Assembly: GCF_015330125.1 (NCBI RefSeq)
Contig: NZ_JADDXR010000002.1
Location: 1-64,000 of the forward strand
Direction of reading: 5' to 3'
Length of the DNA: 64,000 nucleotides
Origin: Zobellia nedashkovskayae
GTDB taxonomy: Bacteria > Bacteroidota > Bacteroidia > Flavobacteriales > Flavobacteriaceae
In this document: piece by piece, positions 37,601 through 44,474 of the stretch
Position numbering within the stretch: position 1 is the stretch's first letter
Layout of the letters: each line of letters starts with the position of its first letter
The notes under the pieces: model-generated
The model's input: only the letters and a program-made list of their open reading frames with translations
Database searches by the model: none
What the model was told of the DNA's origin: nothing
Program-made: the position numbers and the translations under genes

Positions 37601-38950
37601 GGATTCATCAAGCTCTAGAATTTTATAAAAATTTTGCGACCACTGTACTTTATCCGCGATCGTATCCCATTTCCAATTGGACAACATTGAAATCTGTTCG
37701 GCAAAATTTAATCTATCATTTTTTTCCAGAAGTTCTTCCTCTGCATTTTTAATTTCCGAAATATCGGACAATACAGCGATAAAGCCCGTATGCTCACCGT
37801 TTTCATCTTTAATAGATGAGACCGTTGTTTGACATGGAAATGTTGACCCGTCTTTTCTGCGATGTGTCCATTCCCGGGTATCATCCATATCTTTTTTTGA
37901 AAGATCTATATATTTTGAGATATCTTCAAAATGGTTCAAGCTAGATGACCTTTCCCCATACAATTGCTTTAATTCATTTTTAAACCTTACTAGTTCATAT
38001 TCTGCAACAAATAACAAAGGATTGTTGATTCCAACAGTTTCTGCAGACGTATAGCCTAACAAAACCTCTGCACCTCTATTAAAATTATTAATAATACCAT
38101 CTCTGCCAGTAGTGATGATTGCAATGGCTTTTGAATTGAATATAGCTTGAAGTTCTGAGTGGGCCTTGTTTAATTGTTGTTCCGCTAGTTTTGTGTTATT
38201 GATATCTTGAACTATCCCAAAAAGCCTAGTTCGTTTTCCTTCCAAGTATTCTACTCTCCCTACTACCCTAGTCCAACAAATATTACGCTTGGCAGTTACG
38301 ATTTCTAATTCCAAATTAAAATGAGTGCCGTCTTCCCTAGCTTTTTCAATTGCATTTTCTAATTTCTCTCTACTTTCGCCTTCTTTAAAAAAGTTGACAC
38401 CACTATCTAAAGTCGGGACAAAATCTTCTGAAACCTCGTGTATTTCGCGAGTTATTTTACTCCAATAAACCTCACCTGTTAATAGATTTATTTCCCAGGT
38501 TCCAATTCTGGCAATTTCATTTGTTTTTTCTAGTATCTCGTCAATTCTAGCCTGCTCTAGCTCTTTTTCCTTTCTACGTGTAACATCTCCGGTATGCATT
38601 AAAATACCGCCAATTTTGTCCTCTGATATGAACCAAGGCCTAACATCCCAATAAATCCATTGTACGGAACCATCTGTGCGTTCAAAAGGCGTTTCTTCAC
38701 AAATATCCGTTGCGCCATTTAAACACCTATTGTGCATATCTTTCCAATCCTCACCTATTTCGGGAAAGATTTCATAGTGGGAACGACCTATTATTTCTAT
38801 TCCTTCTAAGCCGTAATCCTTCACCCATGATGGAGACGCGGCAATATAGCACATGTTATTATCCACCATAGCCATTGCAGTAGAGGCCTGTTCAATAAAC
38901 ATTTTCTGATACTCCTCCTGTGACTTTGATTTGTTCTTAGATGTCCCCAA
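34652..38950 (-). CDS. Multi-PAS sensor histidine kinase with triplicated PAS-PAS block
   Basis: A 1432-residue soluble kinase with no membrane helix. Order: PAS (about 10-130), PAS (135-255), three PAS-PAS blocks (263-537, 538-806, 807-1071), a further PAS (1072-1190), then HisKA with phospho-acceptor H1224 (THITSHNLRAP) and HATPase (N-box NLVGNAIKY, DNGLGID, GVGLFL). There is no receiver domain. The start is TTG 38950; the next ATG (38902) would cut into the first PAS (EEYQKMFIEQASTAMAMVD). It is an orphan: no response regulator is adjacent. The sensed signal is unknown. Confidence 0.9.
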   Translation of the reverse strand: MGTSKNKSKSQEEYQKMFIEQASTAMAMVDNNMCYIAASPSWVKDYGLEGIEIIGRSHYEIFPEIGEDWKDMHNRCLNGATDICEETPFERTDGSVQWIYWDVRPWFISEDKIGGILMHTGDVTRRKEKELEQARIDEILEKTNEIARIGTWEINLLTGEVYWSKITREIHEVSEDFVPTLDSGVNFFKEGESREKLENAIEKAREDGTHFNLELEIVTAKRNICWTRVVGRVEYLEGKRTRLFGIVQDINNTKLAEQQLNKAHSELQAIFNSKAIAIITTGRDGIINNFNRGAEVLLGYTSAETVGINNPLLFVAEYELVRFKNELKQLYGERSSSLNHFEDISKYIDLSKKDMDDTREWTHRRKDGSTFPCQTTVSSIKDENGEHTGFIAVLSDISEIKNAEEELLEKNDRLNFAEQISMLSNWKWDTIADKVQWSQNFYKILELDESITELKFDSYFRFVHPEDIEIVNQHFEKVEKDKKWESFTHRVITTSGKVKIIQLLGEVHTNEKDEIVEMVGTCQDVTESKMAERNLQKAHSELTAIFNSNSISIITTDKNGVINRFNEGAEAILGYSAAEVVGKEKPELYLLKEEHSKFKSDIAKQNGKDPATFNYYVDSLEHDLNDTREWMYRRKDGVIVPVLATTSAIKNIDNSNEGYIAISKDISEIKNAESELLKNNQLLNYAEQISKMANWQWDPVADKGKSSKNLYKILELDEKITDLQLDIYLDFVHPEDKEITAQHFEKAVNDKKWESFTHRIITTSGRVKTIQLLGEVFTNEKGEVIEITGTCQDVTEITMAERHLQKAHSELQAIFNSESILIITTDKNGVINRFNHGAELLLGYSAAEMVGIEKPAKYIHETEITKFRNDIAVENGEDPGTYDHYENLFKKELNDTREWTYYKKDGSPVSVLSTITTIKNGDNANEGFIAISKDISEIKNAESELLKKNEQLNFAEQISMMGHWQWNTVADTVKWSQNLYTVFELDETITNLNFDTYFGFVYPEDKEIVTQYFDKAIKDKKLNSFTHRIITTSGKLKTIHVLGEVHTNEKGEIVEMVGTSQDVTDIKMAEKKFRGLLESAPDAMVIVNDRGTIQLINKQSEKLFGYTPEELIDKPVEILIPTRFYPEHPTHRSSFFHTPINKEMGIGKDLYALKKNGDEIPIQISLSPLHTEEGLLVSAAIRDITKRKLAEQKINEAKENLELVAQKLSSQNKQLADFTHITSHNLRAPVANLNALLEIFNHTENEADRKEIFVKFNTVIQHLTLTLNTLVDALKTKISDSKEDLEEIDLDDVLKHTKEILSGAILNSGAIIKSDFSKASTIRYNRIYMESIFLNLVGNAIKYKSEARIPEILITSEVENEKLILKFQDNGLGIDLEQHGHKLFGLNKVFHRHPDAKGVGLFLTKTQIEAMGGAISACSTVNVGTTFTIHFD
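35738..38164 (-). repeat. Three tandem ~807-bp PAS-PAS modules inside the kinase gene
   Basis: Blocks near 38164-37340, 37339-36533 and 36532-35738. Period markers: the HSEL(Q/T)AIFNS segment begins at residues 264, 539 and 808, and the DVT-x3-MAE segment at 524, 793 and 1062, i.e. 269 residues (807 bp) apart. Similarity is visible at the DNA level too, pointing to fairly recent duplication or gene conversion. Confidence 0.85.
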
Positions 38951-39400
38951 TTATTAAAATTTTGTAGGAATTTTATTTAAGATAATGATAATAATTAATG
39001 TAGGGTAGAATTTTTAATGGATAATTGTAATTTATTAAAGAAAAACCCTACAATTACAAAACGGAGTATCGTTAAAATATTGCCATATTCAACATTTTAA
39101 TTTGTATTAAAGGCACCCTATTTATTTCTTTACCAAGTTTTTATACCGTGTAGCACAGAATTAAATAAAAGAGGAACTAATAGTATAAACTAATCAAATT
39201 CATAAGTAAACTATACTAGTGCATTGTTCAAGAATATACCCAAAGTCTGTTTTTGTGTTATAGCCTATTTATTAAGGTGTCTCTACTAAAGATTATATAA
39301 ACAAAACTCTCCTGCATTCAATAGTTATGAATACAGGAGAGCGTTTTATTTACTTCGTTTACCCAATACAAAATGGGATCGTCAAGATAATCTTTATGTC
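38951..39400. other. Intergenic region upstream of the PAS kinase
   Basis: AT-rich, with the terminator of the downstream-lying leftward cassette at 39307-39341. No other clear structure or gene; the kinase promoter was not recognised. Confidence 0.5.
39307..39345 (-). terminator. Terminator of the TetR-headed cassette
   Basis: A 13-bp stem (39307-39319 with 39329-39341, one wobble pair, core CTCTCCTG/CAGGAGAG) and a 9-base loop. Read leftward it runs into TTTTG, 60 bases after the SDR stop at 39401. Confidence 0.75.
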
Positions 39401-40117
39401 CTATGGATTAGTGGACCAAATAGATGCATTTGCTAACATGGCTCTTCTAGGTAATTTTAAACCTGCAGTAATCAATTCTGCAAAATCTTCTGGTTGCATA
39501 ACTTTATCCGGGTTACCGTCTGTAATGCCTAAATCCAAAGTCATATCTGTGGCAATGGTACTTGGTGTTAACGTAGATACTCTAATATTGTCTTTACGAA
39601 CTTCTTTAGTCAATGCTTGAGACATGCCAATAACGGCAAACTTAGATGCTGAATAAGCCGAAGTATTTGCATTACCACTTAACCCAGCTGTAGACGAGAT
39701 ATTGATGATATCTCCTTCTTTATTCGCTATTAAGTGCGGTAAAACTACCTTGGTTGCGTAATACACTCCCAATACGTTAACCTCAATCATGCGCGTCCAT
39801 TCGGAGACTTCCATTTCATTGAAAGGGGCAAAATTTCCAATACCGGCGTTGTTCATTAAAATATCTACTCCGCCTAAATCTTGAATGATACTTGCCATTC
39901 CTTTTTGTACGGCTTTATAACTACTTACATCAAATGCCGCATAGGTGGCATTTACACCTAACTTCTTAAGTTCAGCTACCGTTTCTTTTAGAGTATTCTC
40001 ATTTTGTCCCGTTATTCCAACGGCAATACCTTCTTTTGCAAAAGCAATTGCAGTGGCACGGCCTATTCCCCTACTCCCTCCGGTAATAATAGCTTTTTTA
40101 CCTTTTAAATCTTCCAT
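39401..40117 (-). CDS. SDR family oxidoreductase (FabG-like)
   Basis: A 238-residue short-chain dehydrogenase. The Rossmann motif is TGGSRGIGRATAIA, then the NNAGIG strand, catalytic Ser in ISSTAGLSG, and the YSASK pair (Tyr-x3-Lys). Closest in layout to 3-oxoacyl-ACP reductase FabG-type enzymes, but the cassette context (DsbA-like, EthD, CMD proteins) suggests a stress or quinone-type substrate. Cofactor is probably NADP(H), from the Arg after TGGS. Last gene of the leftward cassette. Confidence 0.88.
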   Translation of the reverse strand: MEDLKGKKAIITGGSRGIGRATAIAFAKEGIAVGITGQNENTLKETVAELKKLGVNATYAAFDVSSYKAVQKGMASIIQDLGGVDILMNNAGIGNFAPFNEMEVSEWTRMIEVNVLGVYYATKVVLPHLIANKEGDIINISSTAGLSGNANTSAYSASKFAVIGMSQALTKEVRKDNIRVSTLTPSTIATDMTLDLGITDGNPDKVMQPEDFAELITAGLKLPRRAMLANASIWSTNP

Positions 40118-40236
40118 CTTAAAAACTATATTTTTTAATAAAACTTTCTACAGCAAGATTAACAAATCTCACCTAATTTCCTGAGCCTAATAAGTATATT
40201 TAATGCTTTTAAATGATTCAATAAACCGGGAACAAT

Positions 40237-40884
40237 TTAAGCTTCCTGCAACATCTCAGTTAATACTTCCTTAAAAACATGTACTGGTTGCGCACCGGTT
40301 AATGCACTCTTCTTATCAAATACAAAAGTAGGCACTGATGATACACCTAGTCCTTGCCAATACTGCTCTTTGGAAGTAACCTCATAAACAGCGGTATCGT
40401 CATCTAATCTGGCCATACCTTTTTCTACATTTAGGCCTACCGCTTTTAATTCCTGAGCTAAAACTTCTCTATCCGAAACATCTTTTCGTTCACTAAAAAA
40501 AGCGGTTACAAAACGCATCTTAAGTTCTGTTTGTTTACCATTTTCTCTAGCATAATCAAGAAGTACATGAGCTTCACGAGTGTTAGCCATACGCATCTCA
40601 TCAAAATAATCAAAAGTAAAACCAAGCTCTTCACCAGCTTCTACCATACGTTGCTGAGACTCTCTTTGCTGCTCTATAGTAGACCCATATTTATTGGCAA
40701 TATGCTCAATTACATTTTCTCCTTCTGGTGGCATCTGCGGATTCAACTCAAACGGTTGCCACTCAATCTCTATCTTATCTTCAATACCTAATTCAGAAAT
40801 GGCTTTTTGCAAGCGTTTATAGCCAATGGTACACCAAGGACAAACCACATCTGAAACAATATCTAATTTTATTTTTTCTGCCAT
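40237..40884 (-). CDS. DsbA family (FrnE-like) thiol oxidoreductase
   Basis: A 215-residue cytoplasmic thioredoxin-fold protein with a redox motif CPWC (C15, C18) right after the first strand (IKLDIVSDVVCPWC), a helical insertion in the middle, and the cis-Pro region VSSVPTFVFD near the end. No signal peptide, so it is of the FrnE/2-hydroxychromene isomerase-like group, which acts in cytosolic disulfide or electrophile chemistry. It lies in the TetR cassette, 119 bases upstream of the SDR. Confidence 0.88.
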   Translation of the reverse strand: MAEKIKLDIVSDVVCPWCTIGYKRLQKAISELGIEDKIEIEWQPFELNPQMPPEGENVIEHIANKYGSTIEQQRESQQRMVEAGEELGFTFDYFDEMRMANTREAHVLLDYARENGKQTELKMRFVTAFFSERKDVSDREVLAQELKAVGLNVEKGMARLDDDTAVYEVTSKEQYWQGLGVSSVPTFVFDKKSALTGAQPVHVFKEVLTEMLQEA

Positions 40885-40958
40885 AACGTAAATTTTAATT
40901 TAATTGAAACACTGAATTTATACTGGGTGCTTTTCTTAATCTACCGTCTAAGAAATAA

Positions 40959-41267
40959 TTAGATTATATCACTAATTTGAATTACACCCTTAACATTTGT
41001 ATAATTAGGAACATCTGCAGCAAATGTTGCCCCATGGGGTCCAAAAGACTTTTGAAATTCCTCTACGGACTCAAAATATAGGTTAGCTATTGCCACATAA
41101 GGTGCAGGCTCACCAGGTTCTCTTCCTGCCACCCCTTTTTCTACCTCAACTTTTTTAAGCGAGCTCCCTACCAATTTCTTAACCATTGGTATATGTGTAT
41201 TTACATAATATGCTAAATCGAACTCTACATTTTTACTATTTGGATATAGTACTGCTACTTTGATCAT
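40959..41267 (-). CDS. EthD family protein
   Basis: A 102-residue small ferredoxin-like-fold (dimeric alpha-beta barrel) protein. Its start IKVAVLYPNSKNVEFDLAYY and the HIPMVKKLVG segment are typical of EthD (relatives annotated EthD family reductase). These proteins assist degradation of ethers or other xenobiotics in some actinobacteria, though the chemistry is often unknown. Within the cassette it sits 36 bases downstream of the exported protein gene. Confidence 0.82.
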   Translation of the reverse strand: MIKVAVLYPNSKNVEFDLAYYVNTHIPMVKKLVGSSLKKVEVEKGVAGREPGEPAPYVAIANLYFESVEEFQKSFGPHGATFAADVPNYTNVKGVIQISDII

Positions 41268-41303
41268 TATTTTATTTTTTATTCTGTTCCTATTTCTATA
41301 ATA

Positions 41304-42170
41304 TCAATTCTTACCTATGGGATTCAACTTATCAGCCGGAAAATGATTCCATTTAAAACTTTCTACAGTTACTCTATGTACGTTCTCACTGGTGTCATCT
41401 TTAGGTTCACCAATTTGCGCTGTCAACACAAACGGTACCAAAACACCATTTACGTTTCTATAGTCTTCAAATTGCATGGAACCATACAAAAAATTTGGTG
41501 CGGGTTTAGGATTATTTCTTGTAGTAAACGTGGCCGCTTCCACAAGACCACTTTCTTTACCTATCCATACCACATAATGGTCGTAATCTTTAGTAGTTTT
41601 ATTACCCCAACTCACAAAAATTTTGTCAACTTTTTGTCCTCTTAACTCATCTTGACCAACATACCTTATAAACGGAGCTTTTGATAAACGGTCAGGAAAT
41701 TCAAAGAAATACTGTAACTCACCAAGGGTGAAAATAATTCCAGCATCGTCCTCTACTTCCGTATGATACTTTATATGTTGTTTTTCATAATAATCATTAG
41801 CAATTATTCCAGCTATGTATCCTTTTTCATCCCCCTCCAAAACTTCCAGCTGACTATCAAAATTACCAACTTTGAACCGAAAAGCTACTTTGGGATTCTC
41901 CCATGTATACGGTGACCCCACTTTACCCATCAATCCAGTCCAATAGTCTTTTCCAATTGCTTCGTAAGTTGAAAACTGGTTGAGTTTATTTAAACCTTGT
42001 TTTAGTACCGCCTTATTTAATAACTCTTTAGCATAAGCTATCTTTTCTTTAGATTGATTATTGTCTTTGACATCATCGGTTCTCAAATCGGCTAGGACAA
42101 ATGCACTGATTGCCATAAACACAGCAAGTATCGCAAATACAGATAGTACAATTTTACTTAATTTTTTCAT
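41304..42170 (-). CDS. Exported protein of unknown function, LolA-like fold suspected
   Basis: A 288-residue protein with one N-terminal hydrophobic segment (IVLSVFAILAVFMAISAFVL), serving as signal peptide or anchor. The body resembles outer-membrane lipoprotein carrier-like or DUF-type beta sheets: YEAIGKDYWTGLMGKVGSPY, then DKIFVSWGNKTTKDYDHYVV and YRNVNGVLVPFVLTAQIG. That last pattern (a sheet asking what the user of the lipid or sugar is) recurs in many flavobacterial LolA-like proteins. Function unknown; part of the TetR cassette, 91 bases after an SDR gene. Confidence 0.6.
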   Translation of the reverse strand: MKKLSKIVLSVFAILAVFMAISAFVLADLRTDDVKDNNQSKEKIAYAKELLNKAVLKQGLNKLNQFSTYEAIGKDYWTGLMGKVGSPYTWENPKVAFRFKVGNFDSQLEVLEGDEKGYIAGIIANDYYEKQHIKYHTEVEDDAGIIFTLGELQYFFEFPDRLSKAPFIRYVGQDELRGQKVDKIFVSWGNKTTKDYDHYVVWIGKESGLVEAATFTTRNNPKPAPNFLYGSMQFEDYRNVNGVLVPFVLTAQIGEPKDDTSENVHRVTVESFKWNHFPADKLNPIGKN

Positions 42171-42201
42171 GGTTAAGTAGGGTTTACTAGGAACAAAAGA
42201 A

Positions 42202-42223
42202 CTTGCCCGAACATACGGGCAAG
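42202..42223 (-). terminator. Hairpin after the 42.3 kb SDR gene
   Basis: Perfect 8-bp stem CTTGCCCG / CGGGCAAG with loop AACATA. Read leftward it is followed by TTCTTTTG, so it is a probable terminator or attenuator within the cassette, 38 bases after the SDR stop. Confidence 0.65.
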
Positions 42224-42261
42224 ACCATTAAATGATATACCTAAGAACTGCTAGTCTAGAA

Positions 42262-42996
42262 CTATCCGTTCATATCTGCCAATACCACATTATCAGAAAA
42301 GCTTTGGTAAGCCCCTTCAACTTGCTTTGCCATAACATCTGGAAACAAGTGAAAGTCACCTGCTTTTAATGCGCTAACAATACCTTCTGCAACCTCTTCA
42401 GTAGTTGAATCTGTTTCAAAACCAGCACTTGCAGCCATATCCGTATCAATAGGACCCGGATGAACACTTAGAATACTAACTCCCTTAGCGCCTAATTCTG
42501 TTCTCAACCCTTGGGTTAGAGAATAGGAAGCTGCCTTAGATGCCGAGTATGTAGACAATTGTGAAAAGTTTTTAATGGAAGCAATAGAATTCAACTGTAC
42601 CAAAGCTCCTTTTTTATCTTCTAAAGTCTTGGCGAAAGCATTAGCTACACGCAATAATCCAAAAGCATTGACTTCTAGTTGTTGTCTAAAATCTTCTTCT
42701 ACATTTTCCCCTATTGTAGCGTATGGAGTTCCCAATCCTGCGTTGTTTACAACAACATCTACATCATTGGCTTTCTGAGCTAAATCTTTAATAGATTGTG
42801 AATTAGAAACATCTGCTTTAATGGTTACTACTTTGTTACCATACTTTTCTTCCAATTCTTTGGTAGAGCTTGTATCACGTACTGCCAAATATACTTTTTT
42901 GGCGCCGTGGTTTATAAAAGATTCTACAATTGCTTTACCAATACCACGATTGGCTCCTGTTACCAATGCTACTTTATTTTCTATTGAAATGCTCAT
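42262..42996 (-). CDS. SDR family oxidoreductase
   Basis: A 244-residue short-chain dehydrogenase with TGANRGIGKAIVESF at the cofactor site, VNNAGLG, active-site Ser in LNSIASIKN, and YSASKAASYS (Tyr-x3-Lys), then HPGPIDTDM. Substrate unknown. It is the second SDR of the cassette and differs clearly from the one at 39.4 kb, so the two are not a recent duplication. It is flanked by hairpins on both sides (42202-42223 and 43061-43081). Confidence 0.88.
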   Translation of the reverse strand: MSISIENKVALVTGANRGIGKAIVESFINHGAKKVYLAVRDTSSTKELEEKYGNKVVTIKADVSNSQSIKDLAQKANDVDVVVNNAGLGTPYATIGENVEEDFRQQLEVNAFGLLRVANAFAKTLEDKKGALVQLNSIASIKNFSQLSTYSASKAASYSLTQGLRTELGAKGVSILSVHPGPIDTDMAASAGFETDSTTEEVAEGIVSALKAGDFHLFPDVMAKQVEGAYQSFSDNVVLADMNG

Positions 42997-43060
42997 AGTT
43001 TATATTTTTTTGTACCGAACTATTTAAGGTCGATTTATTAAAATGACTAGAATTAATAAA

Positions 43061-43081
43061 CCTTCCGCTTTATACGGAAGG
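43061..43081 (-). terminator. Hairpin after the CMD-family gene
   Basis: Perfect 7-bp stem CCTTCCG / CGGAAGG with a 7-base loop. The leftward flank TTTATTAATT is a weak T-tract, so this may be a partial terminator between the CMD gene and the SDR. Confidence 0.5.
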
Positions 43082-43134
43082 CTTATTTATTGCCATCATG
43101 CTTCATTAGCTAACAACATTAGGCAATGTTCTTT

Positions 43135-43683
43135 TTATTTTTTCCAAGCAAATTTTTGGAAGGGTGCATCAACAGGAGTCTCTGCTATGTGATTCACGTA
43201 GTTACTGATTACCTTTTGCGAAAGACCTAATACAATTTCTAACAGTTGTCTTTTTTCATAACCAGCTGCGTAAAAAGCTTGGATATCCTCTTCACTAATG
43301 TTACCTCTTTCACGTACTACTTTTAATGTAGTTTCATGTAATACTTGTAACTTTTCAGATGGTAATTTAGTGCCGTTTCTTAACGCTTCTGTAATAGCAT
43401 CATCTACCTTCATCATTTTTGCAATGGCCGTATGCGCAGGTACACAGTAATGACAAGCGTGTTCTACGTTAATTGTTTGCCATACAACTGTAAGTTCATC
43501 ATTGTTGAAAGATGAGTTTACGAAAAGCTCATGTAAAGATTGGTAAGCTTTTAATAAACCAGGTGATTCAGCTAATACGCCATGTAAGTTTGGAATGCTA
43601 CCAAAACTCTTTACTGAATTTTCTAGTAATGGCTTACTTTCTGCTGGTGCTGTTTCTAAAGTGTGTATTGTTAATGTGCTCAT
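43135..43683 (-). CDS. Carboxymuconolactone decarboxylase family (AhpD-like) protein
   Basis: A 182-residue all-helical protein with the AhpD-type redox motif HACHYCVPAHT (C77, C80, H84), the CxxC-x3-H pattern of alkylhydroperoxidase-like CMD proteins. Such proteins reduce peroxides or serve as thiol partners. A palindrome (43717-43732) similar to one in the tetR promoter lies 34 bases upstream, so it is likely controlled by the adjacent TetR protein. Confidence 0.88.
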   Translation of the reverse strand: MSTLTIHTLETAPAESKPLLENSVKSFGSIPNLHGVLAESPGLLKAYQSLHELFVNSSFNNDELTVVWQTINVEHACHYCVPAHTAIAKMMKVDDAITEALRNGTKLPSEKLQVLHETTLKVVRERGNISEEDIQAFYAAGYEKRQLLEIVLGLSQKVISNYVNHIAETPVDAPFQKFAWKK

Positions 43684-43716
43684 AGTTTCTATTTTGATTT
43701 ATTCTTAAATTTATTT

Positions 43717-43732
43717 CTAAGCAAATGCTTAG
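43717..43732. promoter_or_regulatory. Probable TetR operator upstream of the CMD gene
   Basis: Perfect inverted repeat CTAAGCA-N2-TGCTTAG. The same motif, with one changed base, lies in the tetR promoter at 44338-44353. On the minus strand it contains a possible -33 TTTG (43722-43725), so binding would block transcription. Confidence 0.65.
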
Positions 43733-43750
43733 TTTAGGTGTAAAAAATTT

Positions 43751-44314
43751 TTATATGTTCAAAAATGTAAATTCAATTGTGTCGTTGAGTTGGCTTTGGT
43801 CGAAAACTTTTGATGAAACTGACAAACCTAATAAACTATTCATTAAATAATTTGATTGTCGTGCGGCTTCCTCTGCCGTATTACCTTCTTCCTGCAAAAG
43901 ATTATCTACAAACAATTGTTTAATATCATTAGCAAAATCCAACAACTGCTCCATGATTATAGGGTCTCCGTCTTCTTTTATCTCATTTACCGTATTGGTT
44001 ACTAAACAACCTCTGTTCTTATCCTTTTCTTTAGCAAATTCTAAAAAATCATAGAAGTATTGCTTAATGCCTTCCTTTCCATTATTAGATTTAGAAAGCT
44101 TATCAGTTATAGACCGTATTCTCTTTTTGTACGCATTAATACTTTCAAGAAAAACACCCTGCTTATTTCCAAAACTAGAGTAAATAGAAAATTGGTTGAT
44201 ACCCATTTCCTTTTCCAGCATACGAACAGTAGTAGCCTCATAACCATTTCTCCAAAAAAGAGCGGTGGCCTTTTCTATTACTTCCTCTTCGTTATATTGC
44301 TTCTTTCTAGCCAT
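43751..44314 (-). CDS. TetR/AcrR family transcriptional regulator
   Basis: A 187-residue repressor-type regulator. The N-terminal helix-turn-helix (about 8-55) reads YNEEEVIEKATALFWRNGY, then MGINQFSIYSSFGNK; the C-terminal helical ligand domain has a CLVTNT segment typical of the TetR_C_16-like/AcrR quinone or electrophile group. ATG 44314 is chosen over a frame start at 44335 because the -7 element is at 44333-44340. First gene of the leftward cassette; a palindrome in its own promoter suggests autoregulation. The ligand is unknown; a quinone or electrophile is my guess. Confidence 0.88.
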   Translation of the reverse strand: MARKKQYNEEEVIEKATALFWRNGYEATTVRMLEKEMGINQFSIYSSFGNKQGVFLESINAYKKRIRSITDKLSKSNNGKEGIKQYFYDFLEFAKEKDKNRGCLVTNTVNEIKEDGDPIIMEQLLDFANDIKQLFVDNLLQEEGNTAEEAARQSNYLMNSLLGLSVSSKVFDQSQLNDTIEFTFLNI

Positions 44315-44332
44315 TGTTTCTAAACTACGATA

Positions 44333-44363
44333 CAAAACTAAGCACTTGCTTTGTTATTACAAA
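44333..44363 (-). promoter_or_regulatory. tetR promoter with overlapping operator
   Basis: On the minus strand, TTTG (44360-44363), a 19-base gap, then TAGTTTTG (44333-44340): a full Bacteroidota promoter. The inverted repeat CTAAGCA-CT-TGCTTTG (44338-44353, one mismatch to the CMD-gene palindrome) fills the spacer and overlaps the -7 box. Confidence 0.75.
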
Positions 44364-44392
44364 CTTTTTAAGAATAATTTAGCTTTTGAGTC

Positions 44393-44448
44393 TAAAAAAA
44401 CAGCTCAAACGTCTTGTTCATATACCTGCGAACCAGACGTTTGAGCTG
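44393..44448 (-). terminator. Terminator of the flippase-GT4-REC/GT2 operon
   Basis: A 14-bp perfect stem (44401-44414 with 44435-44448, CAGCTCAAACGTCT), extended by an inner GTTC/GAAC pair around a 10-base loop. Read leftward it is followed by seven T, 26 bases after the REC-GT2 stop codon. Confidence 0.9.
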
Positions 44449-44474
44449 CCAATAAAACTACTTATTACTTTTAT

